The notes: generated from the letters alone by a model not told the origin. Shown: positions 25,701 through 35,130, counted from the stretch's first letter. The stretch is 64,000 nucleotides of DNA from Granulosicoccus sp964390335 (GCA_964390335.1 CAYMHU010000015.1:10750-74749); one strand, 5' to 3'. A program made the numbers and translations.

Positions 25701-26683
25701 CAGAATTAGCGTTTAGCTTATCACCGGCCAATAACGAAAGATTGGCCAATTTATGCGGTCAGTTTGATGAACATTTAAAACAAATTGAGCAACGGCTCAG
25801 TGTGCAAATCAGTAATCGCGGGGCCCAGTTTCAAGTGATTGGTCCTGATGGGCCAGCATCGAGCGCGCGAACACTCATTAATCATCTTTATGCCGTCACT
25901 GAAACTGAAACGCTTGCACCGGAACGCGTGCATTTATATCTTCAGGACGCAGGACTAGAAATAATGGAAGAAAACCCGAAGGCACGTGGCGGCGAAGTTA
26001 TAAAAACCCGACGCTCAACCATTCAATGCCGCGGAGTACGTCAAATTGATTATGTATCCAGCATTAAACAACGTGATCTAACCTTTGGTATCGGGCCTGC
26101 TGGTACGGGCAAAACCTTTTTAGCGGTTGCCGCGGCGGTTGAGGCATTGGAAACCGATCAGGTACAACGTTTGGTGCTGGTTCGACCGGCTGTTGAAGCC
26201 GGGGAGCGCTTGGGTTTTTTACCGGGTGACATGATGCAAAAGGTCGACCCTTATTTACGACCCATCTATGATGCTTTGTACGAGTTTCTGGGTATTGAAC
26301 GTGTTGGCAAGCTGGTAGAGCGCAATGTTATCGAAATTGCACCTTTGGCGTACATGCGTGGGCGCACGTTGAATCATTCATGCGTCATCATGGATGAAGC
26401 GCAAAACACCACCGTTGAACAAATGAAAATGTTTTTAACCCGGATCGGTTTTGGATCGAAAGCCATTGTCACAGGCGATGTGACTCAGGTTGATTTACCA
26501 AAGCATCAGCTATCAGGCTTAAAGCACGTACAAAATGTATTACAGGACGTGGATGGTGTCGGGTTTTGTCGTTTTACTGCCGCTGATGTTGTGCGTCACC
26601 CCTTAGTGCAGCGCATTGTTGCAGCTTATGAGCAATCGGAGAAAAATTCGCAGGAATCATCTGGAGATGCTACACCTGAATGA
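25697..26683 (+). CDS. ybeZ: PhoH-like ATPase YbeZ
   Basis: A cytoplasmic P-loop ATPase of the PhoH family, functionally linked to YbeY in rRNA processing. It has 328 residues. An N-terminal KH-like region (about 1-110) precedes the ATPase domain with Walker A GPAGTGKT (133-140) and Walker B CVIMDEAQN. The ATG overlaps the miaB stop by four bases (ATGA), so translation is coupled. The ybeZ-ybeY-corC-lnt order is conserved in many proteobacteria. Confidence 0.93.
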   Translation: MTELAFSLSPANNERLANLCGQFDEHLKQIEQRLSVQISNRGAQFQVIGPDGPASSARTLINHLYAVTETETLAPERVHLYLQDAGLEIMEENPKARGGEVIKTRRSTIQCRGVRQIDYVSSIKQRDLTFGIGPAGTGKTFLAVAAAVEALETDQVQRLVLVRPAVEAGERLGFLPGDMMQKVDPYLRPIYDALYEFLGIERVGKLVERNVIEIAPLAYMRGRTLNHSCVIMDEAQNTTVEQMKMFLTRIGFGSKAIVTGDVTQVDLPKHQLSGLKHVQNVLQDVDGVGFCRFTAADVVRHPLVQRIVAAYEQSEKNSQESSGDATPE

Positions 26684-27225
26684 GTAAGCACTCATTTGCG
26701 GCTGATCAACTGAGCATATTGGTTGATGATTCGGCTGCAACACAACACGATGGCTGGCGTCCGGATAACGCTATGTTGACACGCTGGGTTGGCACTGCAT
26801 TGAGTGCAGTGGCTAAGGACGATTGGCGCAATGCGACTATCGAAGTGTCTATCAGTTATGTACTTCCCGATGCCATAAAGCAGTTGAATGCTGATTATCG
26901 AGAGAAAGATAAAGAAACCAATGTACTTAGCTTTCCGGCGCAAATGCCCCTGCTTGCGGCGGCATCGCCGGATGAACGTAGCACGCTTGTACTTGGCGAC
27001 ATTGTGTTGTGCCCCGAAGTGGTAAAGACAGAGGCACACACTCAATCAAAACCGCTGCAGCACCATTGGGCGCATTTGATCGTCCACAGCGTATTACACC
27101 TAAATGGCTTAGATCATCTAAGCGATAGCGATGCTCAAACTATGGAGTCGCTTGAAATTCAGATATTATTCGATTTAGGCATTGCAAACCCCTATATAGC
27201 CGCGGAACGCGCTGAACAATCATGA
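26680..27225 (+). CDS. ybeY: Endoribonuclease YbeY (rRNA maturation factor)
   Basis: A single-strand-specific metallo-RNase needed for 16S rRNA 3'-end maturation and ribosome quality control. It has 181 residues. The zinc motif H-x3-H-x5-H is intact in HSVLHLNGLDH, although the usual glycine after the first histidine is serine and the usual tyrosine before Asp-His is leucine. NADYREKDKETNVLSFP matches the family core. It overlaps ybeZ by four bases. The N-terminus is about 25 residues longer than in E. coli. Confidence 0.92.
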   Translation: MSKHSFAADQLSILVDDSAATQHDGWRPDNAMLTRWVGTALSAVAKDDWRNATIEVSISYVLPDAIKQLNADYREKDKETNVLSFPAQMPLLAAASPDERSTLVLGDIVLCPEVVKTEAHTQSKPLQHHWAHLIVHSVLHLNGLDHLSDSDAQTMESLEIQILFDLGIANPYIAAERAEQS

Positions 27226-28058
27226 ATGATGATGCACAAGATGGTAGTAGCCGCTCGTTAATGGATCGTATCGTCCATGCAATGGGCGGTGAACCACGAG
27301 ATCGAGATGAGCTGCTCGAATTACTGCGCGATGCTCATGCGCGCAATATTTTTGATGCCGATACCCTGCAAATGGTAGAGGGCGCGTTTCAGGTTGTTGA
27401 AATGCGTGTGCGTGACATCATGATTCCACGTGCTCAAATGGTGGTATTGGAAGACGATGCGTCTTTCGATGAAATACTGCCTGTAATAGTGAAGTCGGGT
27501 CACTCACGCTTTCCAGTAATCTCTGAAGACAAAGACAATGTAGTGGGCGTGTTACTGGCAAAAGATTTACTGCGTTACGTATCGTCCGAGAATGCTGATT
27601 CATTTAGTTTAACGAGTATCACGCGGCCAGCGACGGTTACACCGGAAACCAAACGCTTAAACGTGCTGTTAAAAGAGTTTCGCGCAGAGCGGAATCACAT
27701 GGCCATAGTCATGGATGAGTATGGCGGCGTTGCGGGTTTGGTGACCATCGAAGATGTACTTGAAGAAATCGTGGGTGAGATTGATGATGAGCACGATAAG
27801 GATGAAGACTTACACATCCGTATTAATGGCGATGGTAACTACACCGTTCGCGCGCTTACCCCAATAGAAGAATTTAATGAAGCGTTAGGAACCGATTTCA
27901 GTGATGAGGAGTTCGATACTATTGGCGGTTTGTTGATGCAGCACATTGGGCATATGCCGCAAAATGGAGAAAGAGCTACCATCAAGGGCTGTGAATTTCG
28001 AATTTTAGTTGCGGACTCCCGTCGAATTCATCTGCTGCAAGTATCCTTGTCCGCATAA
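27222..28058 (+). CDS. corC: CBS-domain protein CorC/YbeX
   Basis: A soluble protein with two CBS domains (RVRDIMIPRAQMVVLEDD and AIVMDEYGGVAGLVTIEDVLEEIVGEI region) and a C-terminal CorC_HlyC transporter-associated domain (after residue 200). It has 278 residues. It is called CorC for an inferred role in Mg/Co efflux, and YbeX has been linked to ribosome metabolism. The four-base overlap with ybeY keeps it in the operon. The biochemical role is less certain than the family. Confidence 0.92.
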   Translation: MNDDAQDGSSRSLMDRIVHAMGGEPRDRDELLELLRDAHARNIFDADTLQMVEGAFQVVEMRVRDIMIPRAQMVVLEDDASFDEILPVIVKSGHSRFPVISEDKDNVVGVLLAKDLLRYVSSENADSFSLTSITRPATVTPETKRLNVLLKEFRAERNHMAIVMDEYGGVAGLVTIEDVLEEIVGEIDDEHDKDEDLHIRINGDGNYTVRALTPIEEFNEALGTDFSDEEFDTIGGLLMQHIGHMPQNGERATIKGCEFRILVADSRRIHLLQVSLSA

Positions 28059-28060
28059 CG

Positions 28061-29572
28061 ATGCAAGGCATCCTTTTATATGCAGGCTTAGCCGTTGCAG
28101 GTGGGGCCATGCTACTCACCTTTGCACCTTATTCGGTGCATTGGGTATTAGCGTTTGTACTAATGCTAGTGCTGTATCGCGCCGTTCAACACCTGACGCC
28201 ACGTCGGGGCTTTTGGGCTGGTTGGTGGTTTGGGTTTGGTTACTTCGGCTTGTGCGTTAATTGGGTTTATAACAGCATTTATATGTTTGGTGCAGCAGGT
28301 GCGCCCTTAGCGGCTGCGGTCACATTGCTGTTTATTCTGATTATGACCTTATTCCCGGCTGTGACTGTCTGGGCTTACTTACACTTAAAAAAACACGTGC
28401 CTTGGTTTTCGCGCGCCATGTTATTTGCAAGCCTGTGGGTATTGGCAGAGCTTGCTCGCGGAAAAATCATGGGAGGCTTTCCGTGGGCATTGGTCGGCTA
28501 TAGTCAAACAACCGATGGTTTAGGTGTGTTGGCGCCGTGGATAGGTGTGTACGGGATTGGATTTTTGGTGGTGCTGGTACCGGCGCTATTGTCCGATATT
28601 GTGTTTGCTTATAAGTCCAAACCGGCGCATGCGGTCGTGTCTACCGTGTTTGCGTTTCTACTGGCCGTATGTATGACATACAGCGTAGTTTGGATTGGCA
28701 AAGTTGACACATCGGTTGCCAAAAACACCAGTCTGAATGTGCGCCTGGTGCAAGCTAATATTCCGCAGGAAATGAAGTTCAGTGTTGAGCGACTAAACAG
28801 CTCCTTGCAACAATACACGTCGTTGTCAGTGACCGATTTGCCCCCGACTGATTTAATCATCTGGCCTGAAACAGCTATCCCAACTTATTTTTCGAGTGTA
28901 GAGGATTATCTTGCGGCGTTCGCAGAGCCATTAGCTGCGAACGGAACGCAAGTGTTGGCTGGCGGATTTCATCGGGAAGGTGATGTGTCGTTTAACAGTA
29001 TCCGGCAGCTAGCGGATGAAAAGGCCCTGTACAAAAAACGACATCTAGTGCCTTTTGGCGAATACATGCCATTTCGTTTTATGCTCGATTGGTTGGCAGC
29101 TTATATCGATATTCCGATGTCTGATCTTGGCAAAGGCACTGGGCCTAACGAACCAATGATCATTCACGGAGAAGCAATTGGGTTATCCATTTGTTATGAG
29201 GATGTGTTTGGCGAAGAAATGCGCGCAGTGTTACCCGACGCCACCCTGTTAGTGAATGTATCCAATGATGCGTGGTTTGGTGAGAAAGTGGCGCCGCATC
29301 AGCACCAGGAAAAAGCGCAAATGCGTGCTCGTGAATTATCGCGGCCGTTAATCAGGGTAACCAACACTGGCGTTACATCCGTTATGGATCATCAAGGTCA
29401 GATTACGGGTTCCATAGCGCAAAGTACGCAAGGGTATTTGGACACGGTTGTCGTGCCGCGCACTGGTATGACCCTTTACGCCAAAACGGGGAACTGGCCA
29501 GTATTCATTGTGGCCTTTTTATGTGTGCTTGCATCGTTTTTTGCGCGGCGTAAAGCTGCATTGTACAATTAG
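28061..29572 (+). CDS. lnt: Apolipoprotein N-acyltransferase
   Basis: An inner-membrane enzyme that adds the third acyl chain to lipoproteins. It has 503 residues: N-terminal membrane helices (to about residue 200) followed by a nitrilase-like periplasmic domain. The Glu-Lys-Cys triad can be placed in WPETAIP, YKKRHLVPFGEY and SICYEDVFG. Helix PVFIVAFLCVLASFFA closes the protein. It lies two bases after corC. The organism should make triacylated lipoproteins, consistent with the several lipobox proteins in this window. Confidence 0.95.
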   Translation: MQGILLYAGLAVAGGAMLLTFAPYSVHWVLAFVLMLVLYRAVQHLTPRRGFWAGWWFGFGYFGLCVNWVYNSIYMFGAAGAPLAAAVTLLFILIMTLFPAVTVWAYLHLKKHVPWFSRAMLFASLWVLAELARGKIMGGFPWALVGYSQTTDGLGVLAPWIGVYGIGFLVVLVPALLSDIVFAYKSKPAHAVVSTVFAFLLAVCMTYSVVWIGKVDTSVAKNTSLNVRLVQANIPQEMKFSVERLNSSLQQYTSLSVTDLPPTDLIIWPETAIPTYFSSVEDYLAAFAEPLAANGTQVLAGGFHREGDVSFNSIRQLADEKALYKKRHLVPFGEYMPFRFMLDWLAAYIDIPMSDLGKGTGPNEPMIIHGEAIGLSICYEDVFGEEMRAVLPDATLLVNVSNDAWFGEKVAPHQHQEKAQMRARELSRPLIRVTNTGVTSVMDHQGQITGSIAQSTQGYLDTVVVPRTGMTLYAKTGNWPVFIVAFLCVLASFFARRKAALYN

Positions 29573-29592
29573 GTAATTGTTTGGAGAACCAC

Positions 29593-29982
29593 ATGGATAT
29601 TCCCGGTGATTTAAGAATCGCGGCCACACATGAATGGGCACGCATTAACGATGATGGCACCGTTACGGTTGGGATTACCGAATACGCGCAAGGCGAACTC
29701 GGTGATATTGTCTACGTTGAAACACCTGAAATTGATATGGCGTGTAAAGCCGAAGAGGGTGTCGCAGTGGTCGAATCAGTCAAGGCAGCATCCGATTTAT
29801 ACGCGCCGGTTACCGGCACTATTATCGATGCTAATGGCGAGTTATCAGAAAGCCCAGAGCTCATTAATGACAGCCCGTATGAGGATGGTTGGATTTTTAT
29901 CATCAAGCCAGATGATATCGACGAATTACAACAGTTAATGGACCCAGACGATTACCAGGCAATGATCGAAAATAACAGCTAG
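29593..29982 (+). CDS. gcvH: Glycine cleavage system H protein
   Basis: The lipoyl carrier of the glycine cleavage complex. It has 129 residues, with lipoylation at Lys64 in VVESVKAASDLY. GITEYAQGELGDIVYVE and EDGWIFIIKP are diagnostic. The ATG at 29593 follows a TTGGAG ribosome binding site; a TTG at 29581 in frame is less likely. The gcvT and gcvP partners are not in this window, so the genes are split. lipA and lipB for its lipoylation lie at 49.9-51.5 kb. Confidence 0.95.
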   Translation: MDIPGDLRIAATHEWARINDDGTVTVGITEYAQGELGDIVYVETPEIDMACKAEEGVAVVESVKAASDLYAPVTGTIIDANGELSESPELINDSPYEDGWIFIIKPDDIDELQQLMDPDDYQAMIENNS

Positions 29983-30032
29983 TTTTCGGGCTAATAAGTC
30001 TATTGGTTCGACATTACTGTCCGGTAGATGTG

Positions 30033-30122
30033 CACAAAGTGTACCTTTGTGTAACTGGTTCGGGCTTGTTCAGATAGCGTTCAGTTTCATCGGGGTAGGG
30101 TGTGCATAATCTTTAGCACACC
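30033..30122 (+). promoter_or_regulatory. Two inverted repeats and a -10-like box before the outer-membrane gene
   Basis: CACAAAG / CTTTGTG (30033-30051, loop of 5) is a small hairpin after gcvH. GGTGTGC / GCACACC (30099-30105 and 30116-30122) flanks CATAAT, a possible -10 box at 30105-30110. The second repeat could be an operator, or a leader hairpin just before the AGGAG ribosome binding site. Confidence 0.35.
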
Positions 30123-30138
30123 GCACAGGAGCTGTATC

Positions 30139-30654
30139 ATGCGTCAACTTATTATACTCGTTAGTTTAGTGGTATCTTTTTGGTCTTTGCCAGCGATTGC
30201 AGGTAGCTATGTAACGCTAGAAGGTACCTCGGTCACCGTGCAAGATAATCTGGATGGTGAACTGAATCCGATGGGACTGCGGTTTCGTTTAGGTGCACCA
30301 GTTGGCCGTAATCTGGATATTGAAGCGCATTTGGGTTTCAGCGCAGATCTGCGCGATTCTGCCTACGATGAGTTTGGGACTAGCTATGCTGGCTTGTTTC
30401 TTAAAGCCTACCTTCCCGTGGGTTACAACAGTGCTTTTTACGGCCTGGCGGGTTCCAGTGTTGTGTCATTAACGCAAACAGTTAATGCGCAGGAATTCAC
30501 GGATGAGCGCTATGGGTTTTCATATGGTGCAGGCCTTGAAACGAAACTAAGTGAACGCGTTGACCTGACCGCCGATTACATTCGTTACGTTCGCGATGAA
30601 GGTTTGTTTAAAGATATTTCGGCAGTGAGTTTTGGTGTTAAATTCTATTTTTAA
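30139..30654 (+). CDS. Outer-membrane beta-barrel protein (porin-like, small)
   Basis: A 171-residue protein with a clear signal peptide (cleavage likely after LPAIAG) and amphipathic strands rich in aromatic and glycine residues. Examples are GLRFRLGAP, YAGLFLKAYLPV and FYGLAGSSVV. The final segment ends in phenylalanine (VSFGVKFYF), a typical insertion signal for Bam-assembled barrels. It resembles the OmpA-like transmembrane barrel family, with about eight strands. The ATG at 30139 has AGGAG eight bases upstream. Specific function is unknown. Confidence 0.75.
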   Translation: MRQLIILVSLVVSFWSLPAIAGSYVTLEGTSVTVQDNLDGELNPMGLRFRLGAPVGRNLDIEAHLGFSADLRDSAYDEFGTSYAGLFLKAYLPVGYNSAFYGLAGSSVVSLTQTVNAQEFTDERYGFSYGAGLETKLSERVDLTADYIRYVRDEGLFKDISAVSFGVKFYF

Positions 30655-30679
30655 CGGATGCAGATAATTTTTCAGAAGC

Positions 30680-30826
30680 TTGTTTATCAATGCGTCAAAC
30701 GGTGACCCGTCTACGTTTACACTCACCAGCACGGCCAATGGCTCTACAACCAGCTATAACATCGAATTTTCGGACACCTATCGATTTGAAGTGCCAATAG
30801 TTGAAGGTGTTGATGTCGGGTTTTAG
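30680..30826 (+). pseudogene. Orphan C-terminal fragment of an unrecognised protein
   Basis: A 48-codon open stretch (TTG at 30680 to TAG at 30824-30826) reads FINASNGDPSTFTLTSTANG, then SYNIEFSDTYRFEVPIVEG and ends VDVGF. The Thr/Ser-rich, strand-like composition resembles the end of a secreted or surface protein. No upstream coding part or start signal is visible. It may be a leftover of a deleted gene. It lies between two convergent genes. Confidence 0.3.
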
Positions 30827-31552
30827 TTAATTAAATTGCAAAGCTGCCTCGCTAAGCGTTGTATAGTGAGGCATGCATTCATCCACAATCGATTGTTGAA
30901 GGTCGTTTAACACAGGCAGCTCCTGTCGTGGCGCGCCAAAGTGGGTGCTCTTTTTTACAGAGTCATACCAATGCGTATGCCAAATACCGTCACTGGTACG
31001 CTCGCCGGCAGGCCACTTCAACATCTGTTGTTCAAATGGCATGTTTAGCTGTTCACACATATAGCGTAGGTGAGCTTCAGGGTTTTCTAAAAAGTGTTTG
31101 CTATCAATCACCATTGGCGTTTGATCGCTGAGCTCGTTAGCTGCATTAAACACGGTTTCCAATTGCGGATAGCCAAAATCCGCAGCGTTGGGTTCACCGC
31201 GTTTTTGTGAATACGATGCCACCATGTGGCGAGGGTCGCGAATTAAAAACACATTGTTAACTTGGCTTAACCAATCCAACGGCATGTGATCAAGTATGTG
31301 GGTGCTGATATGTTTTTGATAAAAAATCCCGGTATCAGGTTGGGTCACAATTTGATCTATTAGCGTTTGTAGATCGCTTTCGTAAGCGGCAATGATATCG
31401 GTGGCCATGGGGTGCGCAATGCCGGTTTCTAGCAGATAGTGCGCGTACAATGGTTCGTCCCATACCGTACAGTCGGATCGGTTTTCCCAGGAACGCATCA
31501 TCGCCGTAGAGATATTACGTGGTCCGGACCACATGGCAATGATGCGATTCAT
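30827..31552 (-). CDS. Sulfotransferase-family (P-loop) protein
   Basis: A 241-residue protein. The 5'-phosphosulfate-type P-loop is replaced by the variant SGPRNISTAMMRSW near the N-terminus, and NVFLIRDPRHMVASYSQKR resembles the 3'-phosphate-binding segment of sulfotransferases. This subgroup is often annotated as a sulfotransferase family protein or as branched-chain-aminotransferase-like. The acceptor is unknown. The start at 31552 has an AGGAG-type site (GACAGGAGCAAAGC); the longer ORF overlaps hemL. It is co-oriented with hemL, 22 bases after its stop. Confidence 0.75.
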   Translation of the reverse strand: MNRIIAMWSGPRNISTAMMRSWENRSDCTVWDEPLYAHYLLETGIAHPMATDIIAAYESDLQTLIDQIVTQPDTGIFYQKHISTHILDHMPLDWLSQVNNVFLIRDPRHMVASYSQKRGEPNAADFGYPQLETVFNAANELSDQTPMVIDSKHFLENPEAHLRYMCEQLNMPFEQQMLKWPAGERTSDGIWHTHWYDSVKKSTHFGAPRQELPVLNDLQQSIVDECMPHYTTLSEAALQFN

Positions 31553-31574
31553 GCTTTGCTCCTGTCTTTTGTCG

Positions 31575-32861
31575 TTATAGCTTTGCGATAGCCGAGAATG
31601 CGTTATCTGCTGCATCGAGCGTGTCTTGAACATCCTGAGCCGTATGTGCAGAACTGATAAAACCTGCTTCAAACGCGGAGGGTGCTAAGTACACATTGGC
31701 TTCCAACATATGGTGAAAGAAAGCCTTGAAATGATCAATGTTGCAGCCCATGACTTCATCGAAGCTTTTGACTTTATCCAACGACGTAAAGAACGTGCCG
31801 AACATACCGCCAGCATGTGTGGCGCAAAACGGGACGCCATGCTTCTGAGCCGCAGCGGTTAATCCAGTAGTGAGCTGTGCGCATCGTTCATCCAGTTGCG
31901 CGTGGAACCCGTCGGCACTTAATAGTTTTAATGTGGTAATCCCGGCAGCCATGGCAATGGGGTTGCCTGACAGTGTGCCAGCTTGATAGACGGCACCCAG
32001 CGGCGCAATGTGCTCCATGATTTCTCGTTTGCCGCCGAATGCACCGACCGGCATCCCGCCGCCAATCACTTTTCCCAAGGTTGTCAGATCGGGCATCACA
32101 CCATAGCGCTCTTGCGCACCGCCTTTCGCAACGCGAAATCCAGTCATGACTTCATCAAAGATAAGTACAGTTCCGTGTTTATCGCAAACGCTACGCATCG
32201 CTTCAAGAAAACCAGGTACCGGTTCGATGAAGTTCATATTGCCGGCAATAGGCTCAACAATAATGCAAGCGATACTGTCGCCTTGTTCGGTGAACAACTG
32301 TTCCAGTGCGTCGATATGGTTAAACGGGAGGGTTAATGTGTGTTGCGCGAATGCGGCAGGAACACCGGGTGAGTTAGGTACACCGAGGGTTAATGCGCCG
32401 GAACCGGCTTTAACCAGTAACGAATCTGAGTGTCCGTGATAGCAACCTTCAAATTTTACAATGTTGTCTCTGCCGGTAAACCCGCGAGCCAAACGGATAG
32501 CGCTCATGGTTGCTTCAGTACCTGAACTGACCATGCGCACCAGTTCGATCGACGGCACGATGTTACATAGCAGCTCAGCCATCTCGGTTTCAAGCTCAGT
32601 GGGTGCGCCAAAACTCAATCCGCTTTGCGCAGCATCGGTTACTGCTTTGATAACATCGGGGTGAGCATGGCCTAACAGCATGGGGCCCCAGGAGCCCACG
32701 TAGTCGATGTATTGCTGGTTCTGAGAGTCGGTTATATAGGCACCGCTGGCTGCTTGAATAAAGCGTGGCGTGCCGCCAACACTGCCAAAGGCCCGAACGG
32801 GGGAGTTAACGCCGCCCGGGATGACTTTCCGGGCACGGTCAAATAAAACTTCTGCGCTCAC
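31575..32861 (-). CDS. hemL: Glutamate-1-semialdehyde 2,1-aminomutase
   Basis: The PLP enzyme that forms 5-aminolevulinate in the C5 route to heme. It has 428 residues. Motifs include PGGVNSPVRAF, YVGSWGPMLLGHAHP, MVSSGTEATMSAIRLARG and LIFDEVMTGFRV. The PLP-lysine lies in TLGKVIGGGMPVGA. A GTG start at 32861 is preferred because GGAGAGTATT precedes it and it gives the normal family length. The longer ORF upstream has no homologous residues. Confidence 0.96.
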   Translation of the reverse strand: MSAEVLFDRARKVIPGGVNSPVRAFGSVGGTPRFIQAASGAYITDSQNQQYIDYVGSWGPMLLGHAHPDVIKAVTDAAQSGLSFGAPTELETEMAELLCNIVPSIELVRMVSSGTEATMSAIRLARGFTGRDNIVKFEGCYHGHSDSLLVKAGSGALTLGVPNSPGVPAAFAQHTLTLPFNHIDALEQLFTEQGDSIACIIVEPIAGNMNFIEPVPGFLEAMRSVCDKHGTVLIFDEVMTGFRVAKGGAQERYGVMPDLTTLGKVIGGGMPVGAFGGKREIMEHIAPLGAVYQAGTLSGNPIAMAAGITTLKLLSADGFHAQLDERCAQLTTGLTAAAQKHGVPFCATHAGGMFGTFFTSLDKVKSFDEVMGCNIDHFKAFFHHMLEANVYLAPSAFEAGFISSAHTAQDVQDTLDAADNAFSAIAKL

Positions 32862-32991
32862 AATACTCTCCAAATAAATTTGGCCACAACATACCATGCG
32901 AGCGGCCTGCGTAAGGCGATTTTTGTCGTCTACAATACAGAGGCGCAGGACTTGCGTGTAGGAATACCCATCAATTGGCGGAGAATGGCTT

Positions 32992-34005
32992 ATGCAGCGC
33001 GGCGCAACACTTCACGAATTCTTAACATCGCATTCGGCTGCGGCATCCACCGATTATGCGCAGCTGTCGGCGCTGATGCTCGATATTGCTGGCGCATGCA
33101 TCAAGCTCTCGCACTTGGTCAGACAGGGAGAGCTGGCTGGTGTTTTAGGCGCAGCTGGCCAGGAGAATGTGCAAGGCGAAGAACAAAAGAAGCTCGATGT
33201 TATTGCCAATGATGTGTTTATCGAGTGCACTGAAAGCACCGGTCGGGTCGCTGGGTTGGCGTCCGAAGAAATGGATAATCACTACGCTATTCCATCGCAG
33301 TTTAAACGGGGTAAGCACTTACTCACGTTCGACCCCTTAGATGGCTCTTCCAATATTGATGTGAATGGCGCCACCGGCACTATTTTTTCCGTAACCGAAC
33401 ATGCATCAACGGATGCACCCAGTGATGATGACTTTTTACAGGAAGGTAACAAGCAAGTATGCGCGGGTTACTGTTTATACAGTTCAGCATCCATGTTGGT
33501 TATCACGTTTGGTAACGGGGTTGCAGGGTTCACACTTGACGACACAAAAAACGAATTTGTATTAAGCCACCCGAACATGCAAGTGCCAAGCAGCACGAAT
33601 GAATTTGCTATTAACGCTGCATATTCTGAACATTGGCAAGCGCCAGTAAAACGCTATATCTCCGAATGTGTAGCGGGTGAAAATGGCCCGATAGGCAAAG
33701 CGTTTAATATGCGCTGGGCAGGTTCAATGGTTGGCGATATTCATCGCATCTTATGTCGAGGTGGTATTTTTATGTATCCGCTGGATGAGCGCATGATAAA
33801 AAATGGTAAGCAAGGTAAGCTACGTTTACTGTATGAAGCAAGCCCAATGGGCATGTTAATAGAGCAGGCGGGTGGCATGGCACACACGGGTATGCAATCT
33901 ATTATGGATATCAATCCGGATAATTTACATCAACGCGTGCCAGTGCTGATGGGTTCTAAAGAAGAAGTGCAGCGAATAGTCGACTATCACAAGGATAACG
34001 CTTAG
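32992..34005 (+). CDS. fbp: Fructose-1,6-bisphosphatase, class 1
   Basis: A gluconeogenic phosphatase of 337 residues. The metal site is visible in FDPLDGSSNIDVN, with GEEQKKLDVIANDVF and SEEMD near it. LYEASPMGMLIEQAGG is the C-terminal family signature. The ATG at 32992 has GGCGGAG upstream. It is divergent from hemL across about 130 bases and is followed by the ycgN-type gene after 18 bases, which may be cotranscribed. Confidence 0.96.
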   Translation: MQRGATLHEFLTSHSAAASTDYAQLSALMLDIAGACIKLSHLVRQGELAGVLGAAGQENVQGEEQKKLDVIANDVFIECTESTGRVAGLASEEMDNHYAIPSQFKRGKHLLTFDPLDGSSNIDVNGATGTIFSVTEHASTDAPSDDDFLQEGNKQVCAGYCLYSSASMLVITFGNGVAGFTLDDTKNEFVLSHPNMQVPSSTNEFAINAAYSEHWQAPVKRYISECVAGENGPIGKAFNMRWAGSMVGDIHRILCRGGIFMYPLDERMIKNGKQGKLRLLYEASPMGMLIEQAGGMAHTGMQSIMDINPDNLHQRVPVLMGSKEEVQRIVDYHKDNA

Positions 34006-34023
34006 CCAGCGTTAACGACTCTA

Positions 34024-34467
34024 ATGACTGACCAACCATTTTGGGAAACTAAAACGCTCGATGTGATGAGCGACTCCGAATGGGAATCCTTATGCGATGG
34101 GTGTGGTCGGTGTTGTTTGCAGAAGCTGCAAGATGAAGATACAGACGAGGTTCATTACACCGATATCGCGTGTAAGCTGCTGGACACCGATTCTTGTCGA
34201 TGCAGCAATTACAAAAATCGATTTGATGAGGTGCCCGATTGTTTATCGGTGAGACCGCTCAATGAGGAAAAAATCAGTTGGCTGCCATCCTCTTGTGCCT
34301 ATCGGCGCTTAGCAAGTGGTCAGAAACTGGCCAGCTGGCATCCATTAATCAGTGGCAATCCATTGTCGGTAGTGCAGGCCGGAATCAGTGTATCGGGCAG
34401 ATGTGTGCCAGAAACAACAGTGCCGCTGATTGAATGGCCGTCGCACTTGATTACTTGGGCAAAGTAG
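34024..34467 (+). CDS. ycgN: YcgN/UPF0260 family cysteine-cluster protein
   Basis: A 147-residue cytoplasmic protein of the YkgJ/YcgN zinc- or iron-binding cysteine-cluster family. Cysteines occur as CDGCGRCCLQK near residue 28 and again in YTDIACKLLDTDSCRCSNY and DCLSV. FWETKTLDVMSDSEWESLCDG is the usual opening of the family. The molecular function is unknown. It sits just downstream of fbp. Confidence 0.9.
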   Translation: MTDQPFWETKTLDVMSDSEWESLCDGCGRCCLQKLQDEDTDEVHYTDIACKLLDTDSCRCSNYKNRFDEVPDCLSVRPLNEEKISWLPSSCAYRRLASGQKLASWHPLISGNPLSVVQAGISVSGRCVPETTVPLIEWPSHLITWAK

Positions 34468-34504
34468 CATCTACCACTGGTTTGTCAAGAATTAGATTCT
34501 AGGT

Positions 34505-34533
34505 TTTTCATTCAGTTAGAGTAACATTATAAA
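34505..34533 (+). promoter_or_regulatory. Possible sigma-70 promoter for rsd
   Basis: TTTTCA (34505-34510), a 17-base spacer and TATAAA (34528-34533) lie about 105 bases before the rsd ATG, in the AT-rich gap after the ycgN-type gene. Confidence 0.4.
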
Positions 34534-34638
34534 ATTTTCGATAAGTGTGGGCAATTGGCCACAGGTGTGGTTAAATTACGACTTTCGTATCTGGCAGCGT
34601 CTTTGCTTGCCTAACACTCAACACAGTCGGAGACCACT

Positions 34639-35130
34639 ATGGCATCTCAAAACGCAGAAGCAAATCAGTCGGCAGGAGCCATGCCAGAGCGGCGCGAGCG
34701 CTTACAACACACTATTGATTCGTTGATTAAGCTGCGCCAGGAAGTGGTGTTGTCATACTGCAAGCTAAGCGGTGTTAGTTCGTTTGCAAAACGCGATCTG
34801 GAAACACATCGCATCAACGCCGATCAACTGCGTTCGTTCTGCCAAATCATGGTTGATTACACAGCGATGGGTCACTTTGAAGTGTATCAACGCATCATTG
34901 AAGGTAAAGAGCGCCGTGTGGCGGTAAAACAGGTTTCTGACGAAGTGTATCCAGCCATAGCTGAAACGACTGACTTTCTCGTTGACTTTAACGATAAATA
35001 CGATGCCTTCGACGGTTCAGCTGAAGATGTAGAGTTGCTTGCAGGCGACTTGTCACGATTAGGACAAATCATTGCGATACGTGGCGAACTGGAAGATCAG
35101 ATCCTGGACGCATTACAGCAGAAAAAATAA
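34639..35130 (+). CDS. rsd: Rsd/AlgQ family anti-sigma-70 regulator
   Basis: A 163-residue mainly helical protein. E. coli Rsd binds the housekeeping sigma factor RpoD, and Pseudomonas AlgQ is the homologue. The run PERRERLQHTIDSLIKLRQE, then VVLSYCKLSGV, is the family core, followed by LRSFCQIMVDYTAMGHFEVYQ. It stands alone between the ycgN-type gene and rlmI with its own candidate promoter. The role in this organism is inferred from the family. Confidence 0.9.
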   Translation: MASQNAEANQSAGAMPERRERLQHTIDSLIKLRQEVVLSYCKLSGVSSFAKRDLETHRINADQLRSFCQIMVDYTAMGHFEVYQRIIEGKERRVAVKQVSDEVYPAIAETTDFLVDFNDKYDAFDGSAEDVELLAGDLSRLGQIIAIRGELEDQILDALQQKK

